In this document: one piece after another, positions 52,968 to 61,887 of the stretch
Layout: each line of letters opens with the position of its first letter
Numbering within the stretch: position 1 is the first letter of the stretch
Assembly (NCBI RefSeq): GCF_021390195.1
Contig: NZ_CP090003.1
Location: 3,927,501 to 3,991,500, forward strand
DNA length: 64,000 bases
Source: Flagellimonas sp. CMM7
GTDB lineage: Bacteria; Bacteroidota; Bacteroidia; Flavobacteriales; Flavobacteriaceae
Direction: 5' to 3'
Program-made: the position numbers and the translations under genes
The notes under the pieces: generated by a model
Database searches by the model: none
What the model was told of the DNA's origin: nothing
Seen by the model: the letters and a program-made list of their open reading frames with translations, nothing else

Positions 52968-54116
52968 ATGAAATCATCAAAATACGTCCTTTTGATAATA
53001 GTTATGATTCTTAACCTGGGTTGCGATAAAGACGATGACCCTTCAGAACCTATGCATCCAAATGCGATAGAATTCCAAAGTATTTTGGACGAATTCACAT
53101 CCAATGGAATTCCTGGACTTTCTGCTGTAGTAGTAACTCCGGATGGTGTATGGAAAGGCGCCTCTGGTTATTCCAGATTAGAAGATCATACTCCAATGTC
53201 AATTGACAATGAAGTTTATTCGGCCAGTATAGGAAAAACATATTGTGCCGTTGCAACTCTTTTACTTGTTCAAGATGGTTTGATAGCCTTGGAAGACCCT
53301 ATTTCAAATCATATTTCAGGCACTACACTTCTTGGATTTGAAAATACCAATTCGATAACCGTAAGACAATTATTAAATCATACCGGAGGGCTAACAAATT
53401 TTGATTGGAATGAAGCATTTGTAAACGATGTCTTAACCGATCCTTTAAGTATAAAAGCGTCGGATCTACTCGATTATGAAAGAGGAAATGCTTTTTACGC
53501 TCTTCCTGGGACCGAGTTTAACTATTCCTCTACAGGATATGAATTATTAGCCGCTTTGGTAGAGGAAGTAACAGGTAATCACTCAAGATTTTATAGCGAA
53601 AGAATTTTTAAACCACTAAACCTTCAACATACTTATTATAAAAACGAATCTGAATATCCTTTGACCAACAATTTGGTTCACTCTTATTTTGATCAATTGG
53701 ATACTGGGCAAGTCGAAAATGTCTCTGAAACCCAAAACCATCTTACCAATATTTTTACGGGATCTGATGGAATAATTGCTACACCTATGGATTATTATCA
53801 ATTTTTAAAGGGAATAATGACGGGTTCTTTGTTATCTGACGAGATGAAAGCCGAAATGTTGGATTTTATATCCCTAGGGGGTGATGACTACATCGGTTAT
53901 GGCCTAGGCATATGGCAAAGAGACGTTGGATATGGTATTGCAATTGGACACGATGGAGATGCCATAGGGGCCGGCGCGGATATGTGGTATTTTCCAGACC
54001 ATGACATTTACATTGTCACCGCTACCAATATGGGAACTGTTTTACAGGATACTGAACTAGGCAGGATGTACAACGAGTCCTTTTTATCAGCAATGGTTAC
54101 CGCGGTTTTTGAATAA
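52968..54116 (+). CDS. Serine hydrolase lipoprotein (beta-lactamase/PBP4b-like)
   Basis: The ATG at 52968 gives a lipoprotein signal (MKSSKYVLLIIVMILNLGCD) and 382 aa; the ATG at 52938 adds ten residues. The nucleophile motif is S87-I-G-K90 (YSASIGKTYCAVATLL), the second motif FNYSSTGYELL and the third GHDGDAIGAG. It is a close paralogue of the exported hydrolase at 23046. The substrate is unknown, probably a peptide or ester outside the cytoplasm. It precedes the PorV-like gene by ~200 bp. Confidence 0.88.
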   Translation: MKSSKYVLLIIVMILNLGCDKDDDPSEPMHPNAIEFQSILDEFTSNGIPGLSAVVVTPDGVWKGASGYSRLEDHTPMSIDNEVYSASIGKTYCAVATLLLVQDGLIALEDPISNHISGTTLLGFENTNSITVRQLLNHTGGLTNFDWNEAFVNDVLTDPLSIKASDLLDYERGNAFYALPGTEFNYSSTGYELLAALVEEVTGNHSRFYSERIFKPLNLQHTYYKNESEYPLTNNLVHSYFDQLDTGQVENVSETQNHLTNIFTGSDGIIATPMDYYQFLKGIMTGSLLSDEMKAEMLDFISLGGDDYIGYGLGIWQRDVGYGIAIGHDGDAIGAGADMWYFPDHDIYIVTATNMGTVLQDTELGRMYNESFLSAMVTAVFE

Positions 54117-54315
54117 AGAACAGCGTTAGATCAAATAACAACAAGAAAACAACTTGGATATGTAATAATTGGATATTTGATTCAATGGTCTTTAGTAACC
54201 CTTGCAGGAATTTAAATTCATAAAAGAGACATACGAAATCGGCTATAATCCAGTTTATTAGGTTAGACCATATGAATAAATTGGATTTATTCTTTAGAGA
54301 TCAGCCAATTTCGGT

Positions 54316-55353
54316 ATGAAAAAAAATATCGTATTACTCATTCTAGTATGTTTCAGCAATCTTTCTGCACAACAAAGTAATGTGACCACTGCAAGAGACG
54401 GTTTTCTCAGTATTGCGAAAGACGCTCGTGCCACCGGGCAAGGTGATATTGGGGTTGCCACTTCTTCAGATACTTTTTCGCAATTTTGGAACCCATCCAA
54501 ATATGTTTTTTCAGATAAAAAATTTGAAATGGGGATTACTCAAATTCTTGCGAATAGAGCAGAATTGAATGAGTTCTCCCAACTTAGTGTCACTTTTTAC
54601 AATAAACCAAATGAACGTAGTGCTTATGCATTAAGTGTTCGCAATTATGCCTATACAATCAGTCAATTTGTGGAATTTGGTGTCCTTCAAGCCACTCTTG
54701 AGCTATCAATAGATGGTTCTTATACCCTAAGATTAAGCAACGAATTTGCTATGTCTGTCAGTGGCCGCTTTATTTCATTAAAAGGTAAAGAACCTCTTTT
54801 AAATGGTTTTAGTGGTGAGTCCGCCACAAGTTTGTATGGCATAGATGTTTCGGGTTTCTATAACGGAAATGAAATAGCTTATAAGAAGTTTAATGGCAGA
54901 TGGAGGGCAGGCTTTAATTTTTCTAATTTAAGAGGGAAGTCTTTAAGTGATAATACTGATATTGAAATCTATGCACCTTCTACCTTAAATATGGGCATGG
55001 GCTTTGACTTTATTTTTGATCAAGATAATATGTTGGGGATTACTACTGAATATAAAACATTACTAGCTTCATACATTGAGGATGCAGAAGGAGAAAAACT
55101 GGATTTTGGATTGGAAGGTTCTGTTGCGGCCTTGGGATTAGAGTTTACCTACAGGGAAAAACTAATAGCAAGAACTGGATATTCACATGGTGTAAACAGA
55201 TTGACAGATTCCTTTGCTTCAATAGGTGCTGGTTTTAAAGGGAAGTATGTTAATATGGATATCGCTTTTTTATTGGGTCTGTCCGAAGAAGAAAACTTGA
55301 TACGCGAAAAAGTACGCATATCTCTAAGTCTTAACCTAGGTGAAGTTTTGTAA
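54316..55353 (+). CDS. PorV/LptO-family outer-membrane protein
   Basis: 345 residues with signal peptide FSNLSAQ. The family signature is near the N-terminus (FLSIAKDARATGQGDIGVAT, DTFSQFWNPSKYVFS), followed by a ~14-strand barrel (GRFISLKG, FNGRWRAGFNFSNLRG, STLNMGMGFDF, ARTGYSHGVN, YVNMDIAFLLG) and an end VRISLSLNLGEVL. PorV carries cargo from the type IX secretion translocon to the attachment complex. No other Por/Gld gene is in the window, so this is likely a paralogue outside the main T9SS loci, perhaps dedicated to a nearby cargo, or a fatty-acid-transporter-like relative. Confidence 0.8.
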   Translation: MKKNIVLLILVCFSNLSAQQSNVTTARDGFLSIAKDARATGQGDIGVATSSDTFSQFWNPSKYVFSDKKFEMGITQILANRAELNEFSQLSVTFYNKPNERSAYALSVRNYAYTISQFVEFGVLQATLELSIDGSYTLRLSNEFAMSVSGRFISLKGKEPLLNGFSGESATSLYGIDVSGFYNGNEIAYKKFNGRWRAGFNFSNLRGKSLSDNTDIEIYAPSTLNMGMGFDFIFDQDNMLGITTEYKTLLASYIEDAEGEKLDFGLEGSVAALGLEFTYREKLIARTGYSHGVNRLTDSFASIGAGFKGKYVNMDIAFLLGLSEEENLIREKVRISLSLNLGEVL

Positions 55354-55523
55354 GTTCTAAAGGTCATATGCTCAGACTATCGAAACACTCAGGCCCAAAC
55401 AATTTTAAAAATCTACTTTCCAAAATGGTTTTACAATCATTATTTTAAAATTTCTTTGTCCTTTCCAAAAATGTATGTATTTCATCTAAATCAGCAACAG
55501 CTTTATACGATATAATATTGTGA

Positions 55524-55531
55524 TACGTTTG
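55524..55531 (+). promoter_or_regulatory. -7 element of the SGNH-like lipoprotein gene
   Basis: TACGTTTG fully matches TAnnTTTG, 28 bp before the ATG at 55560. A -33 TTG/TTTG was not found at normal spacing; only TTTATA occurs at ~55502. Confidence 0.45.
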
Positions 55532-55559
55532 ATAGTTCCTTCACCTTTCAAATAGCTAT

Positions 55560-57164
55560 ATGATTCCCAAATCTTATAATTATCGTAAAATAGATAATCG
55601 TTGCAACTGGTTCCTGTTAATTATCATTATAGTGTTTTTTTACGCTTGTAGCAAAGACAATACTTCAACAATAGAAGGAGCACAAGAGTCTATTGAAGAA
55701 GAAGGTACGGAGAACCCAAATATTGACGAAAAATTCAATGCAGACATCAACCAAGATGGAACCCTGAATATTTTACTGTTGGGTCCCAGTGAATCTATTA
55801 ATTCTAGTGTAGCAGCTTTTTCTCTAGAGCCCGTTGCAGAACAATTAACTTCTATATTAACTGAAGATACGAAAGTAACCACAGCAGTAAATGTGGAATA
55901 TGAAGATACATATAGGGCTAAATCACTAACCGTAGGTTTAGGCAGCGATACTAACAACCTATTCGATTATACCCATTACGCACATTCCCTTCTTCAATAT
56001 TATTATTGGCCAGAAGGACAGGCAAAACGTATGTCTAATTTAAAAGGTGATAATGAAAAAGACTGGGACTATGTAGTGATTGCAGCCGATCCATACATCA
56101 TTTCTAAAACACCAGGGTTTTATTCACTGGGTGTAAACAAAATTGCCACGAAGGTATCTGAGGGAGGGGCTCAACCGCTTTTGTTAGTGCTGTGGCCAAA
56201 AGACGAACAAAATACAGCATCAATCTCCGATTTTGAAGAATTCAGTTATCGTTCCGCAGAAGGCTCCCAAGTAGAAATTGAAGTAGCGCCAGCGGGGTTA
56301 GCTTGGCAAGATCTTTCATCGGAACTGAAAGACGAGCAGACCACGCATCCCTCACCAAATGGGGCGTATCTGACAGCAGCTTCTATATATTCTCAATTAT
56401 ATGATCAAAATCCATCAACTTCGGATTACACATATAATGATATTTTGGCGGATGCTGTATTTCAAAGTGTTAAGCAGGCAAAAACTGAGACACATTTTTC
56501 AGGTGAGTTCAATTATAATTCCCCTTTTCAAGGTGGTAATGTCAATAACCCAATAATGCGATACAATCATACGGGCACTAGCTCCGAAAATGGTATCATT
56601 GGTGGTTTGAACTGGGTCATTGCAAAGGACGATGGAACAGAATTACAGAGAGACGGTGCTCCAACCGTTCATTTTAACCTAGGAAGGGCAAATACTAATT
56701 TTGAAGCTAACAAACGGTATAAAATAGATGCTAGTAAGTTTGAATACTCAATAGGTTTTCCTATGCAAGATGGTTCCAGCACGGGAGATACTTCTATGTT
56801 GTATGGAATAGACAAAAGAGGTTCTCAGTCAGAAAACGGAACGGATTTAGGTGTGGCACTTTATATGATTCGTGAAAACGAATTACCAACCGCCAGAGCA
56901 GTACCCATAAGAACATTATACGCTCAAATGCTAGAGTTGAATATAGCAGACTCCGCTTATCGCGATAACTGGCATATGAGTCGTGATTTAGATAGAGCTT
57001 CGGGCTCATATATCTATACCTTTTTAACAGGGAAATGTAATCTAGGTGTGGAGCCAACGGACATATCTTCTACAGCTTGGCGTTCATGGCGAGCTCATAA
57101 ACTTGGCTACGAAACTGCTTGGAACCTCATGTTTCTTGAAGGAAAAGTGCCCGAATGCAATTAG
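55560..57164 (+). CDS. Large lipoprotein with SGNH-hydrolase-like N-terminal region
   Basis: 534 residues. The N-region is long but leads to a lipoprotein signal (WFLLIIIIVFFYACSKD). A Glu/Asn-rich linker follows, then a domain starting with NILLLGPSESINSSV (similar to the GDS-like first block) and containing DWDYVVIAADPYI and THPSPNGAYLTAASIYSQL, which resembles the H-P-S-x-x-G block V of SGNH/GDSL hydrolases. The usual DxxH Asp is not at the expected position, so activity is doubtful. The C-terminal ~230 residues (FNYNSPFQGGNVNNP onward) are of unknown fold. It is probably surface-exposed. Confidence 0.5.
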   Translation: MIPKSYNYRKIDNRCNWFLLIIIIVFFYACSKDNTSTIEGAQESIEEEGTENPNIDEKFNADINQDGTLNILLLGPSESINSSVAAFSLEPVAEQLTSILTEDTKVTTAVNVEYEDTYRAKSLTVGLGSDTNNLFDYTHYAHSLLQYYYWPEGQAKRMSNLKGDNEKDWDYVVIAADPYIISKTPGFYSLGVNKIATKVSEGGAQPLLLVLWPKDEQNTASISDFEEFSYRSAEGSQVEIEVAPAGLAWQDLSSELKDEQTTHPSPNGAYLTAASIYSQLYDQNPSTSDYTYNDILADAVFQSVKQAKTETHFSGEFNYNSPFQGGNVNNPIMRYNHTGTSSENGIIGGLNWVIAKDDGTELQRDGAPTVHFNLGRANTNFEANKRYKIDASKFEYSIGFPMQDGSSTGDTSMLYGIDKRGSQSENGTDLGVALYMIRENELPTARAVPIRTLYAQMLELNIADSAYRDNWHMSRDLDRASGSYIYTFLTGKCNLGVEPTDISSTAWRSWRAHKLGYETAWNLMFLEGKVPECN

Positions 57165-57240
57165 GAATGTTCTTCTAATTAGGTGTTCCGTAACCAATCT
57201 TAATTGAAAATTTTATTATTTAAAATTAAACCAATAGTAT

Positions 57241-57939
57241 TTAAAGCCACTTCGCCTTTATGTCTTTGTACTTTGTTCTTCCTATTGGGATGCTTTCACC
57301 GTTCTTCAACTCGGCCATATACTTACTTCCAGATGAAACATTAATCTCTCTTATCTCCGACATCTTCACTAAATATGATTTATGCATACGCTCAAAAGAA
57401 TAGGATAGGAGTTGTTCCAGTTTTTCTAAGGATTTATCATGCAATTCTTTTCTTCCATCAGTTAAGAAGAGTTCGGTGTAGACGCCAGCACCTTTTATAT
57501 AAATAATATCTTCAATAGGCACTAATTGCATCCTGCCCTTTTTTTTTATACCCAAAAATCTGATTTTACTGTTTTCTACCTTTTCTTTCGCAGTTGCCCT
57601 CTTAAAAGCTTGTGCCAACCTATTTTGGTTAAAAGGTTTCGGAACAAAATCTAAAACTCCATGTTCAAAGGCGGTAATTGCTTGATTCTTATAAGCCGAA
57701 ATGACAATAGTATGAAAAGACCCAGAAACTGCCTTTGTAAGAAGTTCAAAGCCATTGTCACCATTAAGGTTTAGGTCCAAAAGCACCAAGTCCAATTCGC
57801 TATTTTCAATATGATGTAATGCCTCGTGTAGCGTATTTATATGTTTTAGGGATTGTAGTGTACTTCCAAAAATGTCACGAGTCATTCGTTCAATCCTTTT
57901 GGCGATTCTTAATTCATCTTCAACAATTAAAATGTTCAT
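57241..57939 (-). CDS. LytTR response regulator
   Basis: 232 residues. The receiver (1-~118) has VEDELRIAKRIERM, the phospho-Asp in LVLLDLNLNGDNG, the TIVISAYKNQAI switch Ser and DFVPKPFNQ. The LytTR domain (~135-232) has IIYIKGAGVYTELFL, FERMHKSYLVKMSEI and a final SIPIGRTKYKDIK. It lies 4 bp downstream of the histidine kinase gene and is the probable binder of the direct repeats at 59688-59716. Confidence 0.93.
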   Translation of the reverse strand: MNILIVEDELRIAKRIERMTRDIFGSTLQSLKHINTLHEALHHIENSELDLVLLDLNLNGDNGFELLTKAVSGSFHTIVISAYKNQAITAFEHGVLDFVPKPFNQNRLAQAFKRATAKEKVENSKIRFLGIKKKGRMQLVPIEDIIYIKGAGVYTELFLTDGRKELHDKSLEKLEQLLSYSFERMHKSYLVKMSEIREINVSSGSKYMAELKNGESIPIGRTKYKDIKAKWL

Positions 57940-57943
57940 CTTC

Positions 57944-59635
57944 TTACCTATAAATTTTTATGACATTTTTCCAACCATGATGCGCGGGTTCTGAGGTAAG
58001 TTCCCATTGGTCATGATAACTTTCTGTAAGTCGTGCTTTGATGTATTTCAGTCCCGTACCTTCTTGTCTTTGCCCTGAAGCTTGTTTTACAATCTCAGCG
58101 TAGGTTAAAAATGTGTAGCAATCATAATCGCCATTTGACTCAAAAAGCAGTTTGAATTTAACACAGTTATCTTTCAGAGGTAGACTATGTGTAATTCCAT
58201 TTTCCAATAAGGTATGCAGAATTCCAGGAGGTATTTTTCGCTCAGAATCGATGCCATCCTCTTCCCAAGTATAGTTCAATTCTTTTCGGTATTCCATAAT
58301 CTCTAAATGCACACGGCAAAGGGCTATTTCTTGACTAATCGGTATTAAGGTTTGATTTTCTATCTGATTCAGCAGGTCAAACTCCTTGGCCAGAGCTTCT
58401 ATAAACAAGACCCCCTTTTTTGGGGTTTCTTCTATCCAATCTATCAATGAAGTGAGCGTGTTCATCAGAAAGTGGGGTTGGATATTCTTTTTAAGTAATT
58501 CTAAACGTAGTCGCGTGGATTGGACCAATGAATTTTCATATGCCAATCGTTGTTCTTTGATTCGAAGGGAAAGCAAATACAACATGTTAAGCAGAATTAG
58601 ACTAAAACCTGTAAAAAGACTAATGTTTAATGAAACATAATGGCGAATGAATATACAAAGGAGTAAGGTAAGCAACACCAAGAGAGCACCTTTTGCTTTC
58701 TTGTAAACTCCAAAAGCTGCTATGCATAGGGAAAACAGCAACAAGCTTAGCGTCATATTTAATATGGTGAGATCAAATAAGTGGTGTTCAATGGAGAATA
58801 TAAACATAAGAACAGCGGTGTAAATACCTAAGAAGAGTTTCCATTTGGGGTAGGGGAACTGCATAGAAAAATAGAGTGGAATTAAAAACGAAATACCGAA
58901 CATTAGACTCGTAATAACTTCTAAGCGTATAACGTGTAAGCTGTAATGAATAGGTATTGTGGTCCTAACAAAGTGGGTCATTGTCAAGCCAAAAAAGAGC
59001 AAACAACTGATGCTAAAAATAAGCGTGAGGTATTCTTTTTTATTTCCTAAGAATAGAAAAAGAAAATAGATGGATGCGATAAGAAAAGCTCCCGCAAAAA
59101 CATGCATGTAGGAGTTTTGGATAAGTCGGTCGGTTAACAGATCATGGTAATCATCTATCCTCAACCCATAATTGCCTACATGATCTGGATAATAGTAATT
59201 ACTCAACCGCAAGGCCATAACATGTTCACCTTCATTAGTCAAATGGGTAGGAATGCTAAAAGTAATCCACAACTCTCCTTCAGGAGGTGAATCTGCTTCC
59301 TGCCCCGGGTTTCCGTTTTTACCGATCAAAACCCCGTCCCAAAATACTTCATACTCACCATAGGCTTCCAATCGAAGGCCATAGGGCTTTAATGCTTCAG
59401 GGGCTTTTAAAATATCTATCGGCGTCCTTGACCAGAAAACCTGACCATCGGGTATGAGGGCTAGCTCATTTTTCCAATGCTGATCACTTAAATCTTTTGC
59501 AGCCCATTCTTGTTGATCTCCAATTTTAAATATGGTCCGATATCTTTTGAAAACAGGTGTTGAACTTTGGGAGCAAGAACTCGCAAATAGCATAAAGCAC
59601 ACTAAAAGAAAATAAGACGAAGACCTCAACTTCAT
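57944..59635 (-). CDS. 7TM-DISM-type lipoprotein histidine kinase
   Basis: 563 residues. It begins with a lipoprotein-like signal (LLVCFMLFASSCSQS), then an extracytoplasmic jelly-roll region (~30-180) with SDQHWKNELALIPDG and GLRLEAYGEYEVFWDGVLIG. About seven hydrophobic helices follow (~185-365), then a LytS-type kinase core (KKNIQPHFLMNTLTSLIDWI for the phospho-His; ILHTLLENGITHSL for the N box; GTGLKYIKARLTESY for the G region). This is the 7TM receptor/DISM architecture and is predicted to sense an extracytoplasmic, possibly carbohydrate-like, ligand. It is co-transcribed with the LytTR gene and divergent from the serine hydrolase operon. Confidence 0.88.
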   Translation of the reverse strand: MKLRSSSYFLLVCFMLFASSCSQSSTPVFKRYRTIFKIGDQQEWAAKDLSDQHWKNELALIPDGQVFWSRTPIDILKAPEALKPYGLRLEAYGEYEVFWDGVLIGKNGNPGQEADSPPEGELWITFSIPTHLTNEGEHVMALRLSNYYYPDHVGNYGLRIDDYHDLLTDRLIQNSYMHVFAGAFLIASIYFLFLFLGNKKEYLTLIFSISCLLFFGLTMTHFVRTTIPIHYSLHVIRLEVITSLMFGISFLIPLYFSMQFPYPKWKLFLGIYTAVLMFIFSIEHHLFDLTILNMTLSLLLFSLCIAAFGVYKKAKGALLVLLTLLLCIFIRHYVSLNISLFTGFSLILLNMLYLLSLRIKEQRLAYENSLVQSTRLRLELLKKNIQPHFLMNTLTSLIDWIEETPKKGVLFIEALAKEFDLLNQIENQTLIPISQEIALCRVHLEIMEYRKELNYTWEEDGIDSERKIPPGILHTLLENGITHSLPLKDNCVKFKLLFESNGDYDCYTFLTYAEIVKQASGQRQEGTGLKYIKARLTESYHDQWELTSEPAHHGWKNVIKIYR

Positions 59636-59687
59636 TTTAATCTGGTTTTACTCATGCAAACTAACCATTATAAATTGGCTTTTTAGA

Positions 59688-59716
59688 GCAGTTCATTAGA
59701 GTATAGAGCAGTTGAC
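59688..59716 (+). promoter_or_regulatory. LytTR-type tandem repeat in a divergent promoter region
   Basis: TAGAGCAGTT occurs at 59684-59693 and again at 59704-59713, exactly 20 bp apart. Written as the family consensus, the two boxes are GCAGTTCAT (59688-59696) and GCAGTTGAC (59708-59716), 11 bp between. LytTR factors bind WMMGTTNRK-like repeats with 12-13 bp spacers, so these fit at 8/9 and 7/9 positions with a spacer one base short. It lies in the 99-bp gap between the LytTR operon and the serine hydrolase operon. Confidence 0.6.
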
Positions 59717-59734
59717 AAAATTTAGATTGAAAAC

Positions 59735-61024
59735 ATGACAGAAAAATACATCTTTTGTAGGATACAAGGACTTGAAAAACATCTTTATACAATGAGTTTA
59801 TATAGAAATAACAATAACTGTGTTGATAGCGAACACTTACGATTGATAAAAACTGGATTACTGTCTTTAATACTTTTTTTAGTTTCAAATGGTGCCTTTG
59901 CCCAGCAAAGTGAAGATAAATTACCAGAGGCTACAGCCGCAGAAGCCGAACTCTCTTTCTGGGATATTCCGAATCTCGAAGAACCCTATATAAATGCGGC
60001 TCCCATAGAAAGAAATGATGGAATAAGAGTTGGCAAATTAAAGCTTTCCGACCATGATAAAAATTCAATTTTAAAGGTTTCTCAAGAGATTTTTGATGGC
60101 AAATACGGTAATTACGATGCGTTGCTCATTTCACATAAAAACAAATTGGTATATGAATCTTATTACAAAAAAAGTCGTATCAATTTGCCACACGGACAAG
60201 CGTCAGCAGTAAAAGGCTATACCAGTTTGATCTTAGGAAGGGCAATTCAGCTGGGGTATCTAACTATGGAAGATCTAAACAAACCCTTGATTCATTTTCT
60301 AAAAGACACGAACCCAGAGAAATTTATAAAGGGAGCAGAAAAACTCACACTTCATAAAGCGTTGACAATGCATGGAGGACTAACCATTGATAGAGAAAAA
60401 TGGAAGGAAATTGAGAATGATTCGGTGAAATTGAAAGGGCAGGGGCTAGTTCAAACGCTACTTGAATACAGCAAACCCATTACTGATGAGACTCAGGTCT
60501 TTTTGTATGGTAATTTCAATCCCATGCTTGTGATGACGGTTATAGACGCTGTTGTACCGGGAACAGTTGAGGACTTTATTAAAAATGAGTTACTTGATAA
60601 GCTCGGTATTACCGAATATAAATGGTCAAAACACACAAGTGGCCTACCACAAGCAGGATGGCGTGCCAGTATTATGTCTCGTGACATGATCAAATTGGGG
60701 CATTTGGTGCAAAACAAAGGTAAATTGAATGGGAAACAGTTTATTTCTGCCGCATATCTAGAAAAAGCCACAAGTGGTATAGTACGACCTGCCATAGATT
60801 GGATGCCTAAAAATTATATGTATGGGTATTTCTGGTACTATACACCTATAAAGGTGGGGAATAGAAGCTATGATGCGACTCTTGCCTGGGGAGGTGGAGG
60901 ACAACGTGTTATGGTAGTAGAAGAGCTTGATTTAACCATTGTCATCAATGGTCATGACCAAGACGATGATAAAATCATGACTCCAATTTTTGAAACGGTC
61001 ATACCAGCGTTTATCAAGAAATAA
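59735..61024 (+). CDS. Exported serine hydrolase
   Basis: 429 residues from ATG 59735. The signal peptide is at residues ~38-57 (TGLLSLILFLVSNGAFAQ), so the ATG at 59792 is a plausible shorter start. The beta-lactamase-like fold has S157-A-V-K160 in HGQASAVKGYTSLILG, LTLHKALTMHGGL, the Tyr-x-Asn motif in FLYGNFNPMLVM, and DKLGITEYKWSKHTSGLPQA. Catalytic motifs are complete. It differs in subgroup from the hydrolases at 23046 and 52968. It is the first gene of an operon with two PD40 genes and is divergent from the LytTR two-component pair. Confidence 0.85.
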   Translation: MTEKYIFCRIQGLEKHLYTMSLYRNNNNCVDSEHLRLIKTGLLSLILFLVSNGAFAQQSEDKLPEATAAEAELSFWDIPNLEEPYINAAPIERNDGIRVGKLKLSDHDKNSILKVSQEIFDGKYGNYDALLISHKNKLVYESYYKKSRINLPHGQASAVKGYTSLILGRAIQLGYLTMEDLNKPLIHFLKDTNPEKFIKGAEKLTLHKALTMHGGLTIDREKWKEIENDSVKLKGQGLVQTLLEYSKPITDETQVFLYGNFNPMLVMTVIDAVVPGTVEDFIKNELLDKLGITEYKWSKHTSGLPQAGWRASIMSRDMIKLGHLVQNKGKLNGKQFISAAYLEKATSGIVRPAIDWMPKNYMYGYFWYYTPIKVGNRSYDATLAWGGGGQRVMVVEELDLTIVINGHDQDDDKIMTPIFETVIPAFIKK

Positions 61025-61035
61025 CAATCCAAATA

Positions 61036-61887
61036 ATGAGAAAAAGGTATGTTGTTTTGATATTTATAGGGGCACTATTTTTAGATGCCTGCGGTTCTGA
61101 AAATCCGAAAGCAAACGACAATGCTCCATCATCTATGGAAGAACCCTATTTTGACCTAATTGCTCCAGGCATGGAAGCAGAACCTTTGGAACTGGACAGT
61201 ATTTCTCTAAAAGGCTGGGAGCTAGGGGGTATACATGCTCCAAATATGGAAGAGTTTTACCTGACCTCCACTGTAGAATCGCCAATTCGCCCACTTGTTA
61301 TTAGCTTCCGCAAGGAAAACAGGGTTTGGAGGAAATATGAGTTTCATGCCACTGGTGGAAATACGTTGTACTCAAGAGATAAATATATAGAGCGAACAGA
61401 TACTGGTTGGTCGGCACTAAAAAGTTTGGGTGAAGCATTTGATACGATTCCCATTATGCGTTTGACAGCTTCTTCCAAAGGTACCTTGGTTTTTGATGAG
61501 CGGGATAGTATTGGCACCATTCGATATTCAAGATTAATTGATGGCAAGCGCGAAGCGCCGAAACCTTTTGGTGAGGAAATAAACACAGGTAAATGGACGG
61601 CTCACCCTTTTATTGCTCAAGATGAGACATACATTATTTGGGATAGTGAGCGTGAAGGTGGATATGGCGATAGTGATATGTATATCAGTTTTAAACAGTC
61701 AGACGGTTCGTGGGGAGCCGCTATTAACTTCGGAGATAAGATAAACACTGATGGCGAGGATGGTGGAGGTTACGTTACACCAGACGGAAAATATCTTTCC
61801 TATTGCCCTCGTTGCAGCCCACCTTATGACAGAATGTGGGTGGATGCAGAGATTATTGAAACACTAAGACCAAAAACAGAAAAATGA
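61036..61887 (+). CDS. PD40 propeller lipoprotein
   Basis: 283 residues with lipoprotein signal YVVLIFIGALFLDACGSE. The mature propeller has APNMEEFYLTSTVES, YSRDKYIERTDTGWSALKSL, IMRLTASSKGTLVFDERDS, YSRLIDGKREAPKPFGEEIN, TAHPFIAQDETYIIWDSERE and VTPDGKYLSYCPRC. It is very similar to the C-terminal half of the next gene, indicating duplication. Its stop overlaps the start of that gene (ATGA), so translation is coupled. Confidence 0.85.
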   Translation: MRKRYVVLIFIGALFLDACGSENPKANDNAPSSMEEPYFDLIAPGMEAEPLELDSISLKGWELGGIHAPNMEEFYLTSTVESPIRPLVISFRKENRVWRKYEFHATGGNTLYSRDKYIERTDTGWSALKSLGEAFDTIPIMRLTASSKGTLVFDERDSIGTIRYSRLIDGKREAPKPFGEEINTGKWTAHPFIAQDETYIIWDSEREGGYGDSDMYISFKQSDGSWGAAINFGDKINTDGEDGGGYVTPDGKYLSYCPRCSPPYDRMWVDAEIIETLRPKTEK

